Positions 1-10,545 of a stretch of 64,000 bases of DNA are shown piece after piece. Position 1 is the first letter of the stretch. Each line of letters starts with the position of its first letter. The stretch spans positions 6,806,401 to 6,870,400 of the forward strand of contig OX359192.1 of NCBI GenBank assembly GCA_947172415.1, given 5' to 3'. A program made the translations under genes and the position numbers. The stretch is from Chondrosia reniformis (Eukaryota; Porifera; Demospongiae; Chondrillida; Chondrillidae). The notes under the pieces are model-generated. The model was given only the letters and a program-made list of their open reading frames with translations, made no database searches and was not told the DNA's origin.

Positions 1-143
1 TTCAAACATCTATGTCTGAGATCTGGTGTCCGAATTTACATGGTGTTTGAAATATGATGCCACACCCTATACACTGTATATGGGTTGTGAGACCTAGTGG
101 AGTAGACACGTAAGAGAATATATGTTAAATATGATGTGTCTAC

Positions 144-900
144 CTTTCCAGTCACTACTGCTTCTGTTAATTCCACAACACAGCCAGCTGCCAATGTGCT
201 AGTTGAAAAGGTCTCCTTTAAAAATACAATGAACATCAGTACTATCTATTTGAACATAGTATCAATATATAGCATTTACTTTATGAAGATATATTGAATC
301 AAACTGTGTCGCAATATCTTCAAGGGAATCCTTAAGAGATAGCTCTGAGAGGAGACGCCAGTGTTCCTCACTGTAGCAGAGGATTGTGAGAGTAGACATG
401 TAATATTTATACACTGCCTTCATTCCAGGCCAGCAGTAGGTGGGAACGCACCTGTGGACATACAGCACTTCTTCCTTTGTAATATCCCGAGACTGTCAAC
501 AGATAATAAACATTACATCTGCAAACTGCACACAAACACATCTAAACATTCTTGTTTCTTATTGCTTCTCACCTTGATTCTAGTGCATCTCTCTGTGTAT
601 CCTCCTTCCTTTAGTGCGTCCCAAATACGTGTAATCCTGTCTGGAGTTTCTGGATGGTTTGGGCTGCAATATATTAAACGATATAGCTAGTAGGTGGAAT
701 GGCCGTAGTTATATCGGACCTCACTCTTCTAAACAACAGTGCTTCTTCATACCCTCGTCAAACACAAGCCCGGTGCAGTTCTTTGATAAATTCTACAGAA
801 TGAGAGGGCGAGGATTAAGCAACAAATGCAGCATATAATATATCACACTAACCATGCACTCTAGCTGTTTCTGGACACTCTCCACAGACTGTTCTGACAT
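144..900 (-). CDS. Class IIb histone deacetylase (HDAC6/HDAC10-like), N-terminal part, runs off left edge
   Basis: Zinc-dependent lysine deacetylase of the HDAC6/10 type; family members act on tubulin, other cytosolic proteins or polyamines. Six exons can be read on the minus strand: 853-900 (ATG at 900), 725-792, 573-663, 452-492, 280-370 and 144-215, each with GT-AG junctions and matching phases. The joined product begins MSEQSVESVQKQLECM and contains TGLVFDEGMKKHC, the PNHPETPDRI motif near the start of an HDAC domain, YVHSEEHW (compare L-x-CHS-x-EY), FDSIYLH and a helix ending VELTEAVVTGK. In the family this is followed by the RPPGHHA catalytic segment, which must lie beyond base 1. There is no room for a long N-terminal extension before the domain. 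I cannot tell whether it has one or two deacetylase domains, so HDAC6 versus HDAC10 is open. Confidence 0.85.
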
Positions 901-1528
901 CTTATCGCTAATAAGGGCAGGTATAGCAGAACAGAAATGATCTACCTTTTAAACGTAAATAATTACTGACTCATATGAGGGAAATCCCCTCAACTGACGA
1001 CTTATGAATTGTTAGAGAAATTGCGTAATACTATATATGGCCGATCGTTAGTCATGACGCTATTGGCGGATCACGTAAGAGCAACCGTCTATCTTAAGTA
1101 TATTCATGACCAGCTGTGGTTACTATTTATAGACCTTCTATATTTAGCGAATGACATTTAGCCTTCAAATTTACTTAGTAACCCTGCATACCATATGACT
1201 AGATTTAGACATTACAGCAACTGTTTTAGGCAAACCCACCCAACATGTCACTTTACATTGCCTAGCAACATGCACCAACATTGGGCTCATAAATTTAACC
1301 TGTTGTTAACAATGTACACAATAAATTTACATGATGAGAAATGAAAAATAGTTCACTAATATAAAAACATGGCTTAATTTAGTCAAACTTGGTTCAAGAT
1401 GAGTTTACAATATACAGAATGAGGTATATAATAACTTAGGAATAGAGAACACATGTTAGGGTACACAATATGGATGTCTGTGTTTGAAAGAACAAAAAAT
1501 GAAGATGATAATTATCAAATTGAGCAAT
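901..1528. other. Intergenic region between HDAC-like gene and PDCD10 copy 1
   Basis: AT-rich, no open frame or RNA gene that I can support. It should hold the HDAC promoter and first untranslated bases on the left and the 3' untranslated region of the PDCD10 copy on the right. Confidence 0.5.
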
Positions 1529-2164
1529 TTAAGAATCCATTGAAAGGAAAAAAGCTAACAATGTGTTAGTCTGGTTAATAAGACGGTTGGCACTGACATA
1601 GACACTATCTGACTGCTCCTCTCTAAAGTACCGTTTCAGAGTATCACTAAAACTCTTTGAACTTTTAACAAAAATTCTTTTGTGGTTTTCAAATGCCTTT
1701 TTACATTCCCTCAGTTTTGGAATGGTTCCCTGGTGTTTCTTCATTACTTCATTGAGAGCCTCTAAAAGCTCTCTTATAGCAGAAGCTATGTCTTTAATGG
1801 TTTGCAAGAATCTCGATCTATCCTTTATCTGGTCTGGGATGAGACTGAGAATGTTTTTAAGATTCTGTGCCTTTTGATTGAGCGCTACAAATTCAGGTTC
1901 TTGTCTCGTTAAATAGAATTCCCGATCGTGGCAGGCTAGTCTCAAAAGTGTCTCTGAGACGTCTAAACTGATACCTTCCGATTCAAGAATACCAGCAACA
2001 AAACTCTGAGTTAGACCAGGATTATTTCTTTCAGCTTTCTTAAAGGCCGACCGTAATGTCTGTACGGCAGCTATATTTCTATCGTCATCCTCTAGTTGAA
2101 TTAAAATGGGAGAAATTACTACGTGGAGTGCCAAAGAGGCGACGGCTTCGTCTTCCATTGCCAT
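1529..2164 (-). CDS. PDCD10: PDCD10 (CCM3) paralog 1, intronless
   Basis: Programmed cell death 10 is an adaptor that dimerises through its N-terminal half and binds GCKIII kinases, and through its C-terminal FAT-homology domain binds CCM2, striatin and paxillin; it belongs to the STRIPAK and CCM complexes. The 211-residue product matches the usual 212-residue length over its whole span: QTLRSAFKKAERNNPGLTQ near residue 36, EPEFVALNQKAQNLK, IPDQI-x-DR-x-RFLQTIKDIASAIREL (residues about 110-135), KRIFVKSSKSFSDTLKRYF and VSANRLINQTN near the C terminus. One uninterrupted exon, whereas vertebrate PDCD10 is split by several introns. It lies about 200 bp downstream of a second copy in the same orientation. 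All family hallmarks are kept, so it looks functional. Confidence 0.95.
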   Translation of the reverse strand: MAMEDEAVASLALHVVISPILIQLEDDDRNIAAVQTLRSAFKKAERNNPGLTQSFVAGILESEGISLDVSETLLRLACHDREFYLTRQEPEFVALNQKAQNLKNILSLIPDQIKDRSRFLQTIKDIASAIRELLEALNEVMKKHQGTIPKLRECKKAFENHKRIFVKSSKSFSDTLKRYFREEQSDSVYVSANRLINQTNTLLAFFLSMDS

Positions 2165-2371
2165 CTTCCTTTGTTAATGGGAGGGTTCTCCGAAACACGC
2201 CCCCAATTGATTTACATAATTTACCCCTCATGTAGATGCGTGGAATACTCATCGCTACATGTACGCATGATCATGAGACATTTACGAACCAAAACAGTAA
2301 AATATAGCTACACAGGGAAACAACTGAGTTGACAGAACAATTCCATAAGAGCGAACGGTGGAAATATGAAT

Positions 2372-3001
2372 TTAAAATGAGTTATTAGTGAAAAATCCAA
2401 GTAGAGCATTGGTCTGGTCCACCAACTTATTGGCTGTCACAAAAATGTTTTCTTCAGTTTCTTGTTCTTTGAAGTAAGCACGTAATTTGTCACTAAATGT
2501 TCTGGAATTTTTAACAAAACTTCTTTTATGAGCTTCAAAGGACTTTTTATCTTCTTTAATCTCGTTCTCATACTTCTTTTCCACTTCATTTAATGATTCA
2601 AGAAGTTCACGAATTGCATTAGCCACATCTTTGATTGTTTTAAGTAACCTGGCTCTTTCTGTATATGCAATTTGATCAGGAATTATACTCAAGAAAGCTT
2701 TTAGGCTTCTTGCTTTCTGATCTAAAGAGATGAATTCTGGTTCACTCCTTTGAAGTTTGCTCTCCTCGTCTTGACTAGCAAGCCTCAATAATGTCTCTGC
2801 GATTGCCACAGTCGGACAGTCTGTCTCTATTACAGCGGATACGAATTTATGAGATATTCCGGGAAAACACTTTTCTGCCTTTTTGAATGCGAGTCTCAGA
2901 GTGTGCACAGCAGATATATTCCGTTCATCACCTTCCAGCTGCTTCAAAACTGGCGCAATAATAACATTATGAGCTAACGTTCCGGCAGATTCTTCGCTCA
3001 T
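2372..3001 (-). CDS. PDCD10: PDCD10 (CCM3) paralog 2, intronless
   Basis: Second PDCD10-family adaptor, 209 residues in a single exon. It aligns end to end with its neighbour: VHTLRLAFKKAEKCFPGIS, ETLLRLASQDEE, EPEFISLDQKARSLKAFLS, LLKTIKDVANAIRELLESL, KRSFVKNSRTFSDKLRAYF and VTANKLVDQTNALLGFF. Compared with paralog 1 it is more diverged from the human protein: the IPDQIxDRxRFLQTIKD core reads IPDQIAYTERARLLKTIKD and the GLTQ motif reads GISH. This suggests that paralog 1 is the conserved ortholog and paralog 2 the freer copy. Its ATG is 131 bp from the ATG of the PKA regulatory subunit gene on the other strand, so the two likely share a promoter region. Tandem duplication after loss of introns is the simplest history. 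Confidence 0.93.
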   Translation of the reverse strand: MSEESAGTLAHNVIIAPVLKQLEGDERNISAVHTLRLAFKKAEKCFPGISHKFVSAVIETDCPTVAIAETLLRLASQDEESKLQRSEPEFISLDQKARSLKAFLSIIPDQIAYTERARLLKTIKDVANAIRELLESLNEVEKKYENEIKEDKKSFEAHKRSFVKNSRTFSDKLRAYFKEQETEENIFVTANKLVDQTNALLGFFTNNSF

Positions 3002-3132
3002 GTTTTAATTCCAAAGTAACATTCTAAATATACGCATGGGGGGCCTGGTCTGGGGTGTGCTCGGAAACGCCCTGTTGTTTGTCTAAGCTAGAGGTGCTAA
3101 TGACGTCGTAAATTTATTTTTACGAAAAGAAC

Positions 3133-6100
3133 ATGGCTGACGTTACAGTGCAAGAGTGTGAAGAATACGTTCAGAAGCACCAAATTCAAGCCCTTTTGAA
3201 GACGGCTATAGAGTTGCTGTGTAAAGAAAGGCCTGAAAATCCTGTTAAGTATCTAAAAGAACACTTTGAGAGACTTGATAAAGATGTAAAGGTAGTGCAA
3301 ATTTACACTTTGGCCCTTCGTACACGAGACAATTTAGTAATTGTGGTTTAGAACTAGACTCTAGTTAAAATTCGCTCAAGAGAGTACGAGTTTACGGAAA
3401 TGATGTGTCAGTCGCTGATAAGTCTACAAAGCATTGTGAGCTCTTTCATTTCCATAAATGCAGTCCTTTGCTTTCAAGAAGACTTGTAATAAGACATATA
3501 CTTGTGTTCGTCCTGTTTATGGTATTTTGTTATAGTGTCTTTCCTGCTTATCCAGGAGAATGCCACGACAGCAGATGAAGAAGAGAAGGGAGTAGATATG
3601 CCAGGTCCTCAAAAAGTGGCTCGCGTCAGAAGAGGAGCTGTCAGTGCCTCAGTGATGAACGAAGAGGAATGTTCCTCTTATGAGCGAAAGGTATGATAAT
3701 CTTCCTTCATATGCCCACTCTACGTGTCAGGGATTACTGATAATGTGCTCCAAACCAGAACTAGAAATGAACAAGTACATATATTGAGATTCATTACTGG
3801 ATAAAGATTGTTTACATGCAGTAACTGAAGAGTTTTTGTTGTGTATAATATTCTTTGTGTTTGGCATTTCTGCTAAAATTTGGATAATATAAGTTTTCAT
3901 GCATCAACCTGATGCTGTATTGTCACTGTTTCTTTGTTAACGTTATTAATGGTAGAAACATGTTACGGATCATTGTGTATTATGATCTGTTGGTGGCCCA
4001 TCCAATGCTGTAGGTTATCCCGAAAGATTACAAAACTACTGCGGCTCTTCAGAAAGCCATTGAGAAGAACATACTCTTTAATCACCTTGAGGACGATGAA
4101 AAGAGTGAGATCTTTGATGCAATGTTCCTGGTTGAACACAAGGCCAGGGATGTAGTCATTCAACAGGGTGACCAGGGAGATAACTTCTATGTCATGGACA
4201 CAGGGGATGTTGATGTATGTACATATTAATTACCACGACCCACAAAATGATTTCTGTTAAAGAGTAACTTGTTACTCAAGTATTACATGCACCTCAAAAA
4301 CCCTTGTGAATATACATCATACATAAGGATGGCGTGACCTGAAAAGACTGTATGCAATATGTGTATATCACTTTAATTAAGATAGTTGATTTGTATTAGG
4401 CAGCCAGGTTGTGGAATATTTGACACTGATAACACTAATATCCTACTTGTGGTTTAAATTGTAAAATTTATATTCAAAAATAGTTGAAATTGTTTCATAA
4501 ATAGGTGTAGTAGTTTCACATTCATCACTTGGTTGCCGAGAGGGGCAAGTTTCAAGTTAAATAGGAAACCTTTGCAGGGGTGGGCAGGTAGGCAGTGGAG
4601 CTGTGTTACATACCTTAAATCAATACTTTTAATGCTGAAAAGGGTGTATGTCCTCGTGGGAGGATACTCAACTATACTTGAAGCTTGCTACTAGCTTCTA
4701 ACGTTAGTACTGTTTGTGTTTCTCTTTAGGTTTATGTTAACAACAAGTATGTTAGTTCTGTTGGGGATGGAGGGAGCTTTGGTGAATTAGCTCTTATTTA
4801 TGGAACACCAAGGGCTGCCACAATTAAGGTAAATAGTAGAGCTCAAAGTGACCATTTATGCTTCAGATGGATTTATACAATTTAGCATTAACATCAATAT
4901 ATTGCTGTGTTTATCTTATGTTATAGGCCAAGACTGATGTCAGGCTGTGGGCTATTGATCGAGACACTTACAGAAGAATACTCATGGTAAGTTTTAGGGA
5001 TATATTCCTAAACTTCACTATACATGATGTACAGAACTCTTTGTACACTAGAGGTAGGTGTTTTAGAAGGAAAAGGTAGTTTTCTGCTGGTGTGAAATGA
5101 ATTTAATATTACAGTTGTGAAAGTGTTACCAAATAGTGTTGATTTATTAGTCAGTTTTTCACATTTTCAGGGAAGTACCACAAGGAAGCGTAAGCTATAT
5201 GAGTCCTTTCTGGAGAAGGTGTCCATTCTGGGTAAGTTGCACCAGCTTAACACGTTAGCACTTGTGTTCCTTTGGTGCAGTGTTCTTGATGAGCATATGA
5301 TTGGAGTTAATTGCATAATACTGTGCAGAGATAGTACACTGTAGGCATTACTTGTCAAACTACTACATCACTTAGATCTTAACTTGTAGTTCATGGTAAT
5401 TCATGTATGGCATGGCTGTACTATTGTGGAGGTTGGCTATTCTCTTAATAACTGTAGAATCTCTTGACAAGTGGGAGAGATTGACTGTTGCAGACTCTTT
5501 GGAACCTTGCCAGTATAAGGATGGTGATTTGGTTGTCAAACAGGGAGAAACTGGGGACGACTTTTTCATTATAATTGAGGTACGGAGGGATCTCCCCTCA
5601 GCCCTGTCTTAAGATACACAGGCTCATTGTGCATGTCGCTCATTGGAAACTGGTTAGCCGAAGCAGTTTTGTTGTGGTTGTGATGGGTAACTCTTGCATA
5701 CTAGCTATAGTCATACAGGTTGCTGTTGATCCTTCACTTCAGTAGGCCACCCCCATATAGATAGTGACTGACTCTTGTATTCAGTAGGCCACCCCATATA
5801 GATAGTGACTGACTCTTGTATTCAGTAGGCCACCCCATATAGATAGTGACTGACTCTTGTATTCACTGCTAACACTATCTTCAGTAGGCCACCCCATATA
5901 GATAGTGACTGACTCTTGTATTCAGTAGGCCACCCCATATAGATAGTGACTGACTCTTGTATTCAGTAGGCCACCCCATATAGATAGTGACTGACTCTTG
6001 TATTCAGTAGGCCACCCCATATAGATAGTGACTGACTCTTGTATTCACTGCTAACACTGTCTTCAGTAGGCCACCCCATATAGATAGTGACTGACTCTTG

Positions 6101-6534
6101 TATTCAGTAGGCCACCCCATATAGATAGTGACTGACTCTTGTATTCACTGCTAACACTATCTTCAGTAGGCCACCCCCATATAGATAGTGACTGACTCTT
6201 GTATTCTCATTTTCCAAAGGGAAATGCTATAGTCCTACAGAGGAAAACTGAAGACGGTGAAGTTGTTGATGTTGGACACTTAGGACCATCAGACTACTTT
6301 GGTATGTCTAGCCTGTATTTGTAGACAGTAATCACTCTCTTAACTCCTCTTTTCTGTGAAGGTGAAATTGCCCTGCTGCTGAAGCGTCCTCGTGCAGCCA
6401 CAGTAAAGGCCAAGGGTCCTCTCAAGTGCGTGAAGCTGGATCGGGCTAGATTTGAGAGGGTTCTCGGACCATGCCAGGACATCCTTAAACGCAACATTGC
6501 CAAGTACAACAGTTTTGTCCAGCTGGCTGTATAA
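3133..6534 (+). CDS. PRKAR1A: cAMP-dependent protein kinase type I regulatory subunit
   Basis: Binds and inhibits the PKA catalytic subunit and releases it on cAMP binding. Nine exons: 3133 to about 3285-3291, 3556-3690, 4014-4214, 4730-4828, 4927-4986, 5171-5231, 5458-5579, 6220-6301 and 6362-6534; joined length about 361 residues (human RI-alpha 381). Domains in order: docking and dimerisation helices (residues about 1-50), inhibitor site RRGAVSAS with Ala at the phospho position, which defines a type I pseudosubstrate, then two cyclic-nucleotide-binding domains. The phosphate-binding cassettes are visible as [15 protein letters not shown] and [15 protein letters not shown], each with the Glu and Arg that hold cAMP. 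The exact first donor is ambiguous (GTAAAG or GTAGTG, both in phase). The linker between docking domain and pseudosubstrate is shorter than in vertebrates. The last large intron carries a 41-bp minisatellite. Confidence 0.95.
5743..6206. repeat. Minisatellite, about 41-bp unit, in PKA-RI intron 7
   Basis: About ten near-identical units of the form TCAGTAGGCCACCCCATATA followed by a 21-base half ending GACTCTTGTAT, interrupted by three longer variants carrying CACTGCTAACACT. In the sense of the gene every unit presents a pyrimidine-rich stretch ending in TTCAG, like a 3' splice site; the true acceptor of exon 8 (TTTTCCAAAG, base 6219) follows immediately after the last unit. Confidence 0.95.
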
Positions 6535-7006
6535 CTTATGGTTTTTACTCATACCATTCTAAGTATTGTATTCATTTCATTACAAAGTTTACAATAGCAG
6601 TTTGAACATTAGCAAATTAAACATTATACTCTCATATAGTTAGGTCATTGTTTTGAAGTACAGTTGTATTCATGTATGTGATGCCATTATTGATTTAATT
6701 TATTCATAAATAATAGGAAAAGACAATTATGGTAGAACCACAACCATTTTGCTACATTTATTAAACCTCAGCTACATATATGCAGGTGTACTTGTACATA
6801 ACATGTACCAACTTAAAGTGATACGGATTCAGTAAGTAATTGATGATGTCATGCCATTGATCAGGGAAACATCACACTTAACAAATACGTGGATCCAATT
6901 AAATATTATATATACGGTATACCCAAACATTACATGTTTTATCATAATATGGTATATAGGATGTGGTACTCCTAGTGTTGATGATGTTAGGTAGCTCCTG
7001 AAAAGG
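6535..7006. other. Convergent 3' intergenic region, PKA-RI / UQCRC2
   Basis: AT-rich, no open frame of note. Contains the 3' ends of both converging genes; an AATAAA-type signal on the minus strand is visible near 6757-6762 for UQCRC2. Confidence 0.5.
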
Positions 7007-10000
7007 TTATTTCAGTTCTGCAAGCAGCGTGTCCAGTCTTGGAGCAGCGGCTATATCACCAAGAACACACAGATTTGCTTTGGTGTTTAAAATCTTGCGA
7101 GCCAGCTATGAAATATAGAAACACACTGTTTAGTTGACTACTGTAAACAAGCTCTACTACATGTGTGTAGCACACCAATGACTAAAATGTCACATTCCCA
7201 AAGGAATATCCTCTACTAGAAGCAATAGTGAAAAGTAATACATGTACAGTAGTTTTGACGTTTTAGGTTAACATTAGACAGTGCATTGCATGCTGGGTCA
7301 GCTCACACTAATGACATCTTGAGGTGACACATCATCAATGAGTTTGCAGGCCTCTTTGGAGTCAGTGAAGGTACCTTTTAGTGACACCTATATCACAGAA
7401 TATAGTAGCTTAGCATGGCAGTGCCCAAACATACGATTGTCAGGTTTACAACACATTTACCTGCAGACCAATGTCACTGAAGACTGCATCTTGGCTTTCA
7501 GCTCCCATCATGATGTGTGTCTTCAGCTGGTTCCTAGAGATGGGATAGTGCAAGGTACACTGTCAAGTCACTGGCATACTGGATACATACACAACATAGC
7601 AGTGGTTGATAGTTCATTAGATATCTTACTTGGCCTTAGCTAGATCTTGCTCAACACTACCAACAGCAACATTCTTAAATTCTTTCACAATACTTCTGAG
7701 TAACTACAGCAACACAAAGTACATATTCTAAGTTACCAGAGGGAACTGCAAGTTTTGGTACTTACAGTGTCCACATCGGAATTACCAGAAATGGCATAAA
7801 TCCCAAATAGACCATTGTCAGAGTAACCAATATTGAATGCGTTTACCTGAAAGAGAATTACACAAATGAATATTAGCACTCTTTAATAAAGTTCCAAGTT
7901 ACAAAAATACTAACTGCTGCAGGTCCTTGCACTGTAGCTGACACTGCCTTTCCTAGTCTACCGTTATTGTTGGTGCTCCACTTTACAAGAGGACTTCCTC
8001 CCAACACGTGCTAATTAAGTGTAGAGACAAGTAATATAAAACACCATTTCCTACACACTACATCTATTCTACAGTAAAAGGCCTATAGGGAACTAAACTT
8101 AGTGATAGCTTTGGATACAAGCATCTTCTCTCTATTCTTCTGCTTTCTTGGGCCATACTTATGTACGTATGCATGTCATGTGAGGTCACATGCAATATTT
8201 ATCACCACATATGTACGTACATGGAGTATGCATGCACATGCATGTGCTTACCTGAAGTACACCTGCTGTGAGTAGAGATTTGGTGTCATTCTTGAGACTG
8301 GCCCCTTGGCAAGCTATAGCTGCATGTGTGACACTACTGTCACTAGCAATCCTAACTTCTCCACCTACAAGAAGATGAAGCACATTCAAATCTCTACACT
8401 GGCTCTCCCTAAGTAATAAGTAGCCAATTTTAAGTATTTTTCCTTTGCCTAATATGTATGGCAATATGTGTAATAAAATTCTACAATTCTGTACCTCCAA
8501 CATATTCTGCTGGCTCTGTGGTAAAGTCCAGACCACTAGGGATGGTGTGGAATGAAGCGGTGGCCTCCTTCACCAGTTCATCGTGGTTAACTCCTACAGA
8601 ATAGAATAAGAGTGACCTAGGTTTAGAGGGAGAAGGGAGACAGTGGTTCTGAGGGAGAAGGGAGATGGTGGTTTAGAGGGAGAAGGTCAAATCCTTACCT
8701 ATCCCAACAAGTGTCATTCTATTTCCAACAAAGAAATCTTTGACAAATGAGTTCAGCTGTAAGTAAAATGTACATATAGTATGCACATATAGAATAGAGT
8801 TACAACAATACAGATAACCATCCATACATCAATGTAGTTCCATTTGGGTATGTTGAAGGTAGGACTGTAGATGGAGTTGCAAAGGCCTTTCCTGAAAGCA
8901 GATTTGTGCAGTTCCTCCATGACAACTGTAATGTAGCAATGATGACTCATAGCACACAGCTGGTCAAAATTACATGTTGAAATAGGTACGTACGGTAGGT
9001 ACACACATATAGATACAGCTATGTAGCCTGAGGTATAGGTGTTTACATACAGGTACACACATACTATATTTAAATACGGGTAGCCTGAGGTATAGGTGTT
9101 TACATACAGGTACACACATACTATATTTAAATACGGGTAGCCTGAGGTATAGGTGTTTACTGACCACTATTTGGCTGTGTTTGTGAGAGAGCTATATCCA
9201 TATACATGCGATCCTTTTGATCTTCAACCTAGAGAAGGTGGGAGAGGGACAGAGAGGGAAGGAGAAGGAAGGAGAAGGAAGGAGAAGAAGGAGAGGGAAG
9301 GAGAGGGAAGAGAGGGAAGGAGAAGGAAGGAGAGGGAAGGAGAGGGAAGAGAGGGAAGGAGAGGAGTGAAAGATTTTTACATCATAGATGTAAACGGACA
9401 TGCTCTCACCTCCCATCTCCTAAAATCCTTGTTACCAACAACAGCACCAAGAGTTGCCAAGGCTGTATTACTACATGTTAAAACACTGGAATGAGAATAA
9501 TTCTAAAATCTATCTTCAGCCTTACAGATTGTTTCGCATGTGGCTAACACAGTAGATGAGATGTTCTCTGGTGGTTGTACTCGTAAGGCTCCCTCCCAAC
9601 TGCTCAATCTCACGAGAAATCCGAAAGGCACTCCTATCCTCAGAGCTCTAACAAGTATGACAAGCTCCATAGATACTGCATAGCTTATTAAAGACAGTTC
9701 CTCTACATAAGTGTACAGTCTGCTAAGGGAGGTATGAGAGGTGGGGCCTGACTGACCTGATAGGCGCATGTCCTCCACAGGTGGGTGACACCCTGCTTCC
9801 CTGCTGGCTCATACCTGCTCCCAGCTCTCACAAACACACCAGTCATACTGACTGGAGAGAAGGTTTCCAGTGAGGCTACACTCATTCCATTGGCTAACTT
9901 GGTGACCTGAAAAGCATATCACGTGAACCATCAAAATAATCACCTATGAATACAATTATGTTGATGTAGGCTTTGAGAGAAGGCTAGCCCTCCACCCGTG

Positions 10001-10331
10001 TTCTCCAACGGTTTTACATAATTACACTGTATGACATGTCAGGTGCTCCTAATCACTGTTGCTAAGCTAAAAGCATCCAGTACCTTGACACCTTCGGCTT
10101 GAGGTCGGTTGCATGGCTCTAACGGAGGCAAATCAGGCAGTGGGTCACTCAAGGGGGTAACGGCTGCAGTACTTTGCCACCTCTAAATCACGAAAACAAA
10201 GTTCTTTGACTCTTGAACTTGCAGGAATATCAAATTATTTCAAAGAGACCATAAAATATCAGATAAAGGATACTTTAGCTTACGCCTTGCAAAATGTTCA
10301 ATCCTCTTTTCACCACACTTCTGGAAGCCAT
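7007..10331 (-). CDS. UQCRC2: Cytochrome b-c1 complex subunit 2 (core protein 2)
   Basis: Core subunit of mitochondrial respiratory complex III, an M16 peptidase homologue that has lost catalysis. Sixteen exons keep frame throughout: 10284-10331, 10084-10182, 9757-9906, 9526-9647, 9410-9485, 9165-9228, 8828-8925, 8699-8756, 8495-8593, 8252-8364, 7915-8010, 7766-7846, 7630-7703, 7461-7533, 7307-7387, 7007-7105; total 476 residues (human 453). The start MASRSVVKRGLNILQG is Arg/Lys rich without acids, as expected for a matrix-targeting presequence. Family landmarks: ANGMSVASLETFSPVS, FVRAGSRYEP, GVTHLWRT where active peptidases have HxxEH, DFRRWE, VMEELHKSAFRKGL, and YSDNGLFGIYAISG. The missing zinc motif separates it from the processing peptidase beta subunit. 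Introns hold two low-complexity repeats. Confidence 0.95.
9002..9160. repeat. Tandem repeat of about 57 bp in a UQCRC2 intron
   Basis: About 2.7 copies of a unit containing CCTGAGGTATAGGTGTTTAC and ATACTATATTTAAATACGGG. On the sense (minus) strand the unit starts with GTAAACACCTATACCTCAGG, which is the sequence just inside the true 5' splice site of exon 6 (donor at 9164), so the repeat appears to have grown from the donor end of the intron. Confidence 0.9.
9236..9364. repeat. Purine-rich GGGAAGGAGA simple repeat
   Basis: A run of GGAAGGAGAGGGAAGGAGAA-like units, almost wholly purine on the plus strand, lying directly upstream (in the gene's sense, a pyrimidine tract) of the acceptor of UQCRC2 exon 6 at 9229. 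It therefore forms an extended polypyrimidine tract of the sense-strand intron. Confidence 0.9.
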
Positions 10332-10545
10332 TTTTAAGTAACGATACGATACGCAAAAAGGTGAAAGTGCAGCATGCAATGTCGCAATATCTGCTTGCAT
10401 CATCGAATTGCGTTATGTGCATATGAACAGTTCAACTTCTGAACAAATGACCACTTCATATCAACAAAAACAACCTAGAGAGCACGCATTACAGTTTATA
10501 CAAACAGAGAGTTATGAAACACAAATGTTCACAGTATCACCCTAG

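Noticed and set aside
9153-9494. Glu/Arg/Gly-rich open frame
   Set aside because: Product of the purine-rich GGAAGGAGA repeat on the antisense strand of UQCRC2; it also crosses UQCRC2 exons.
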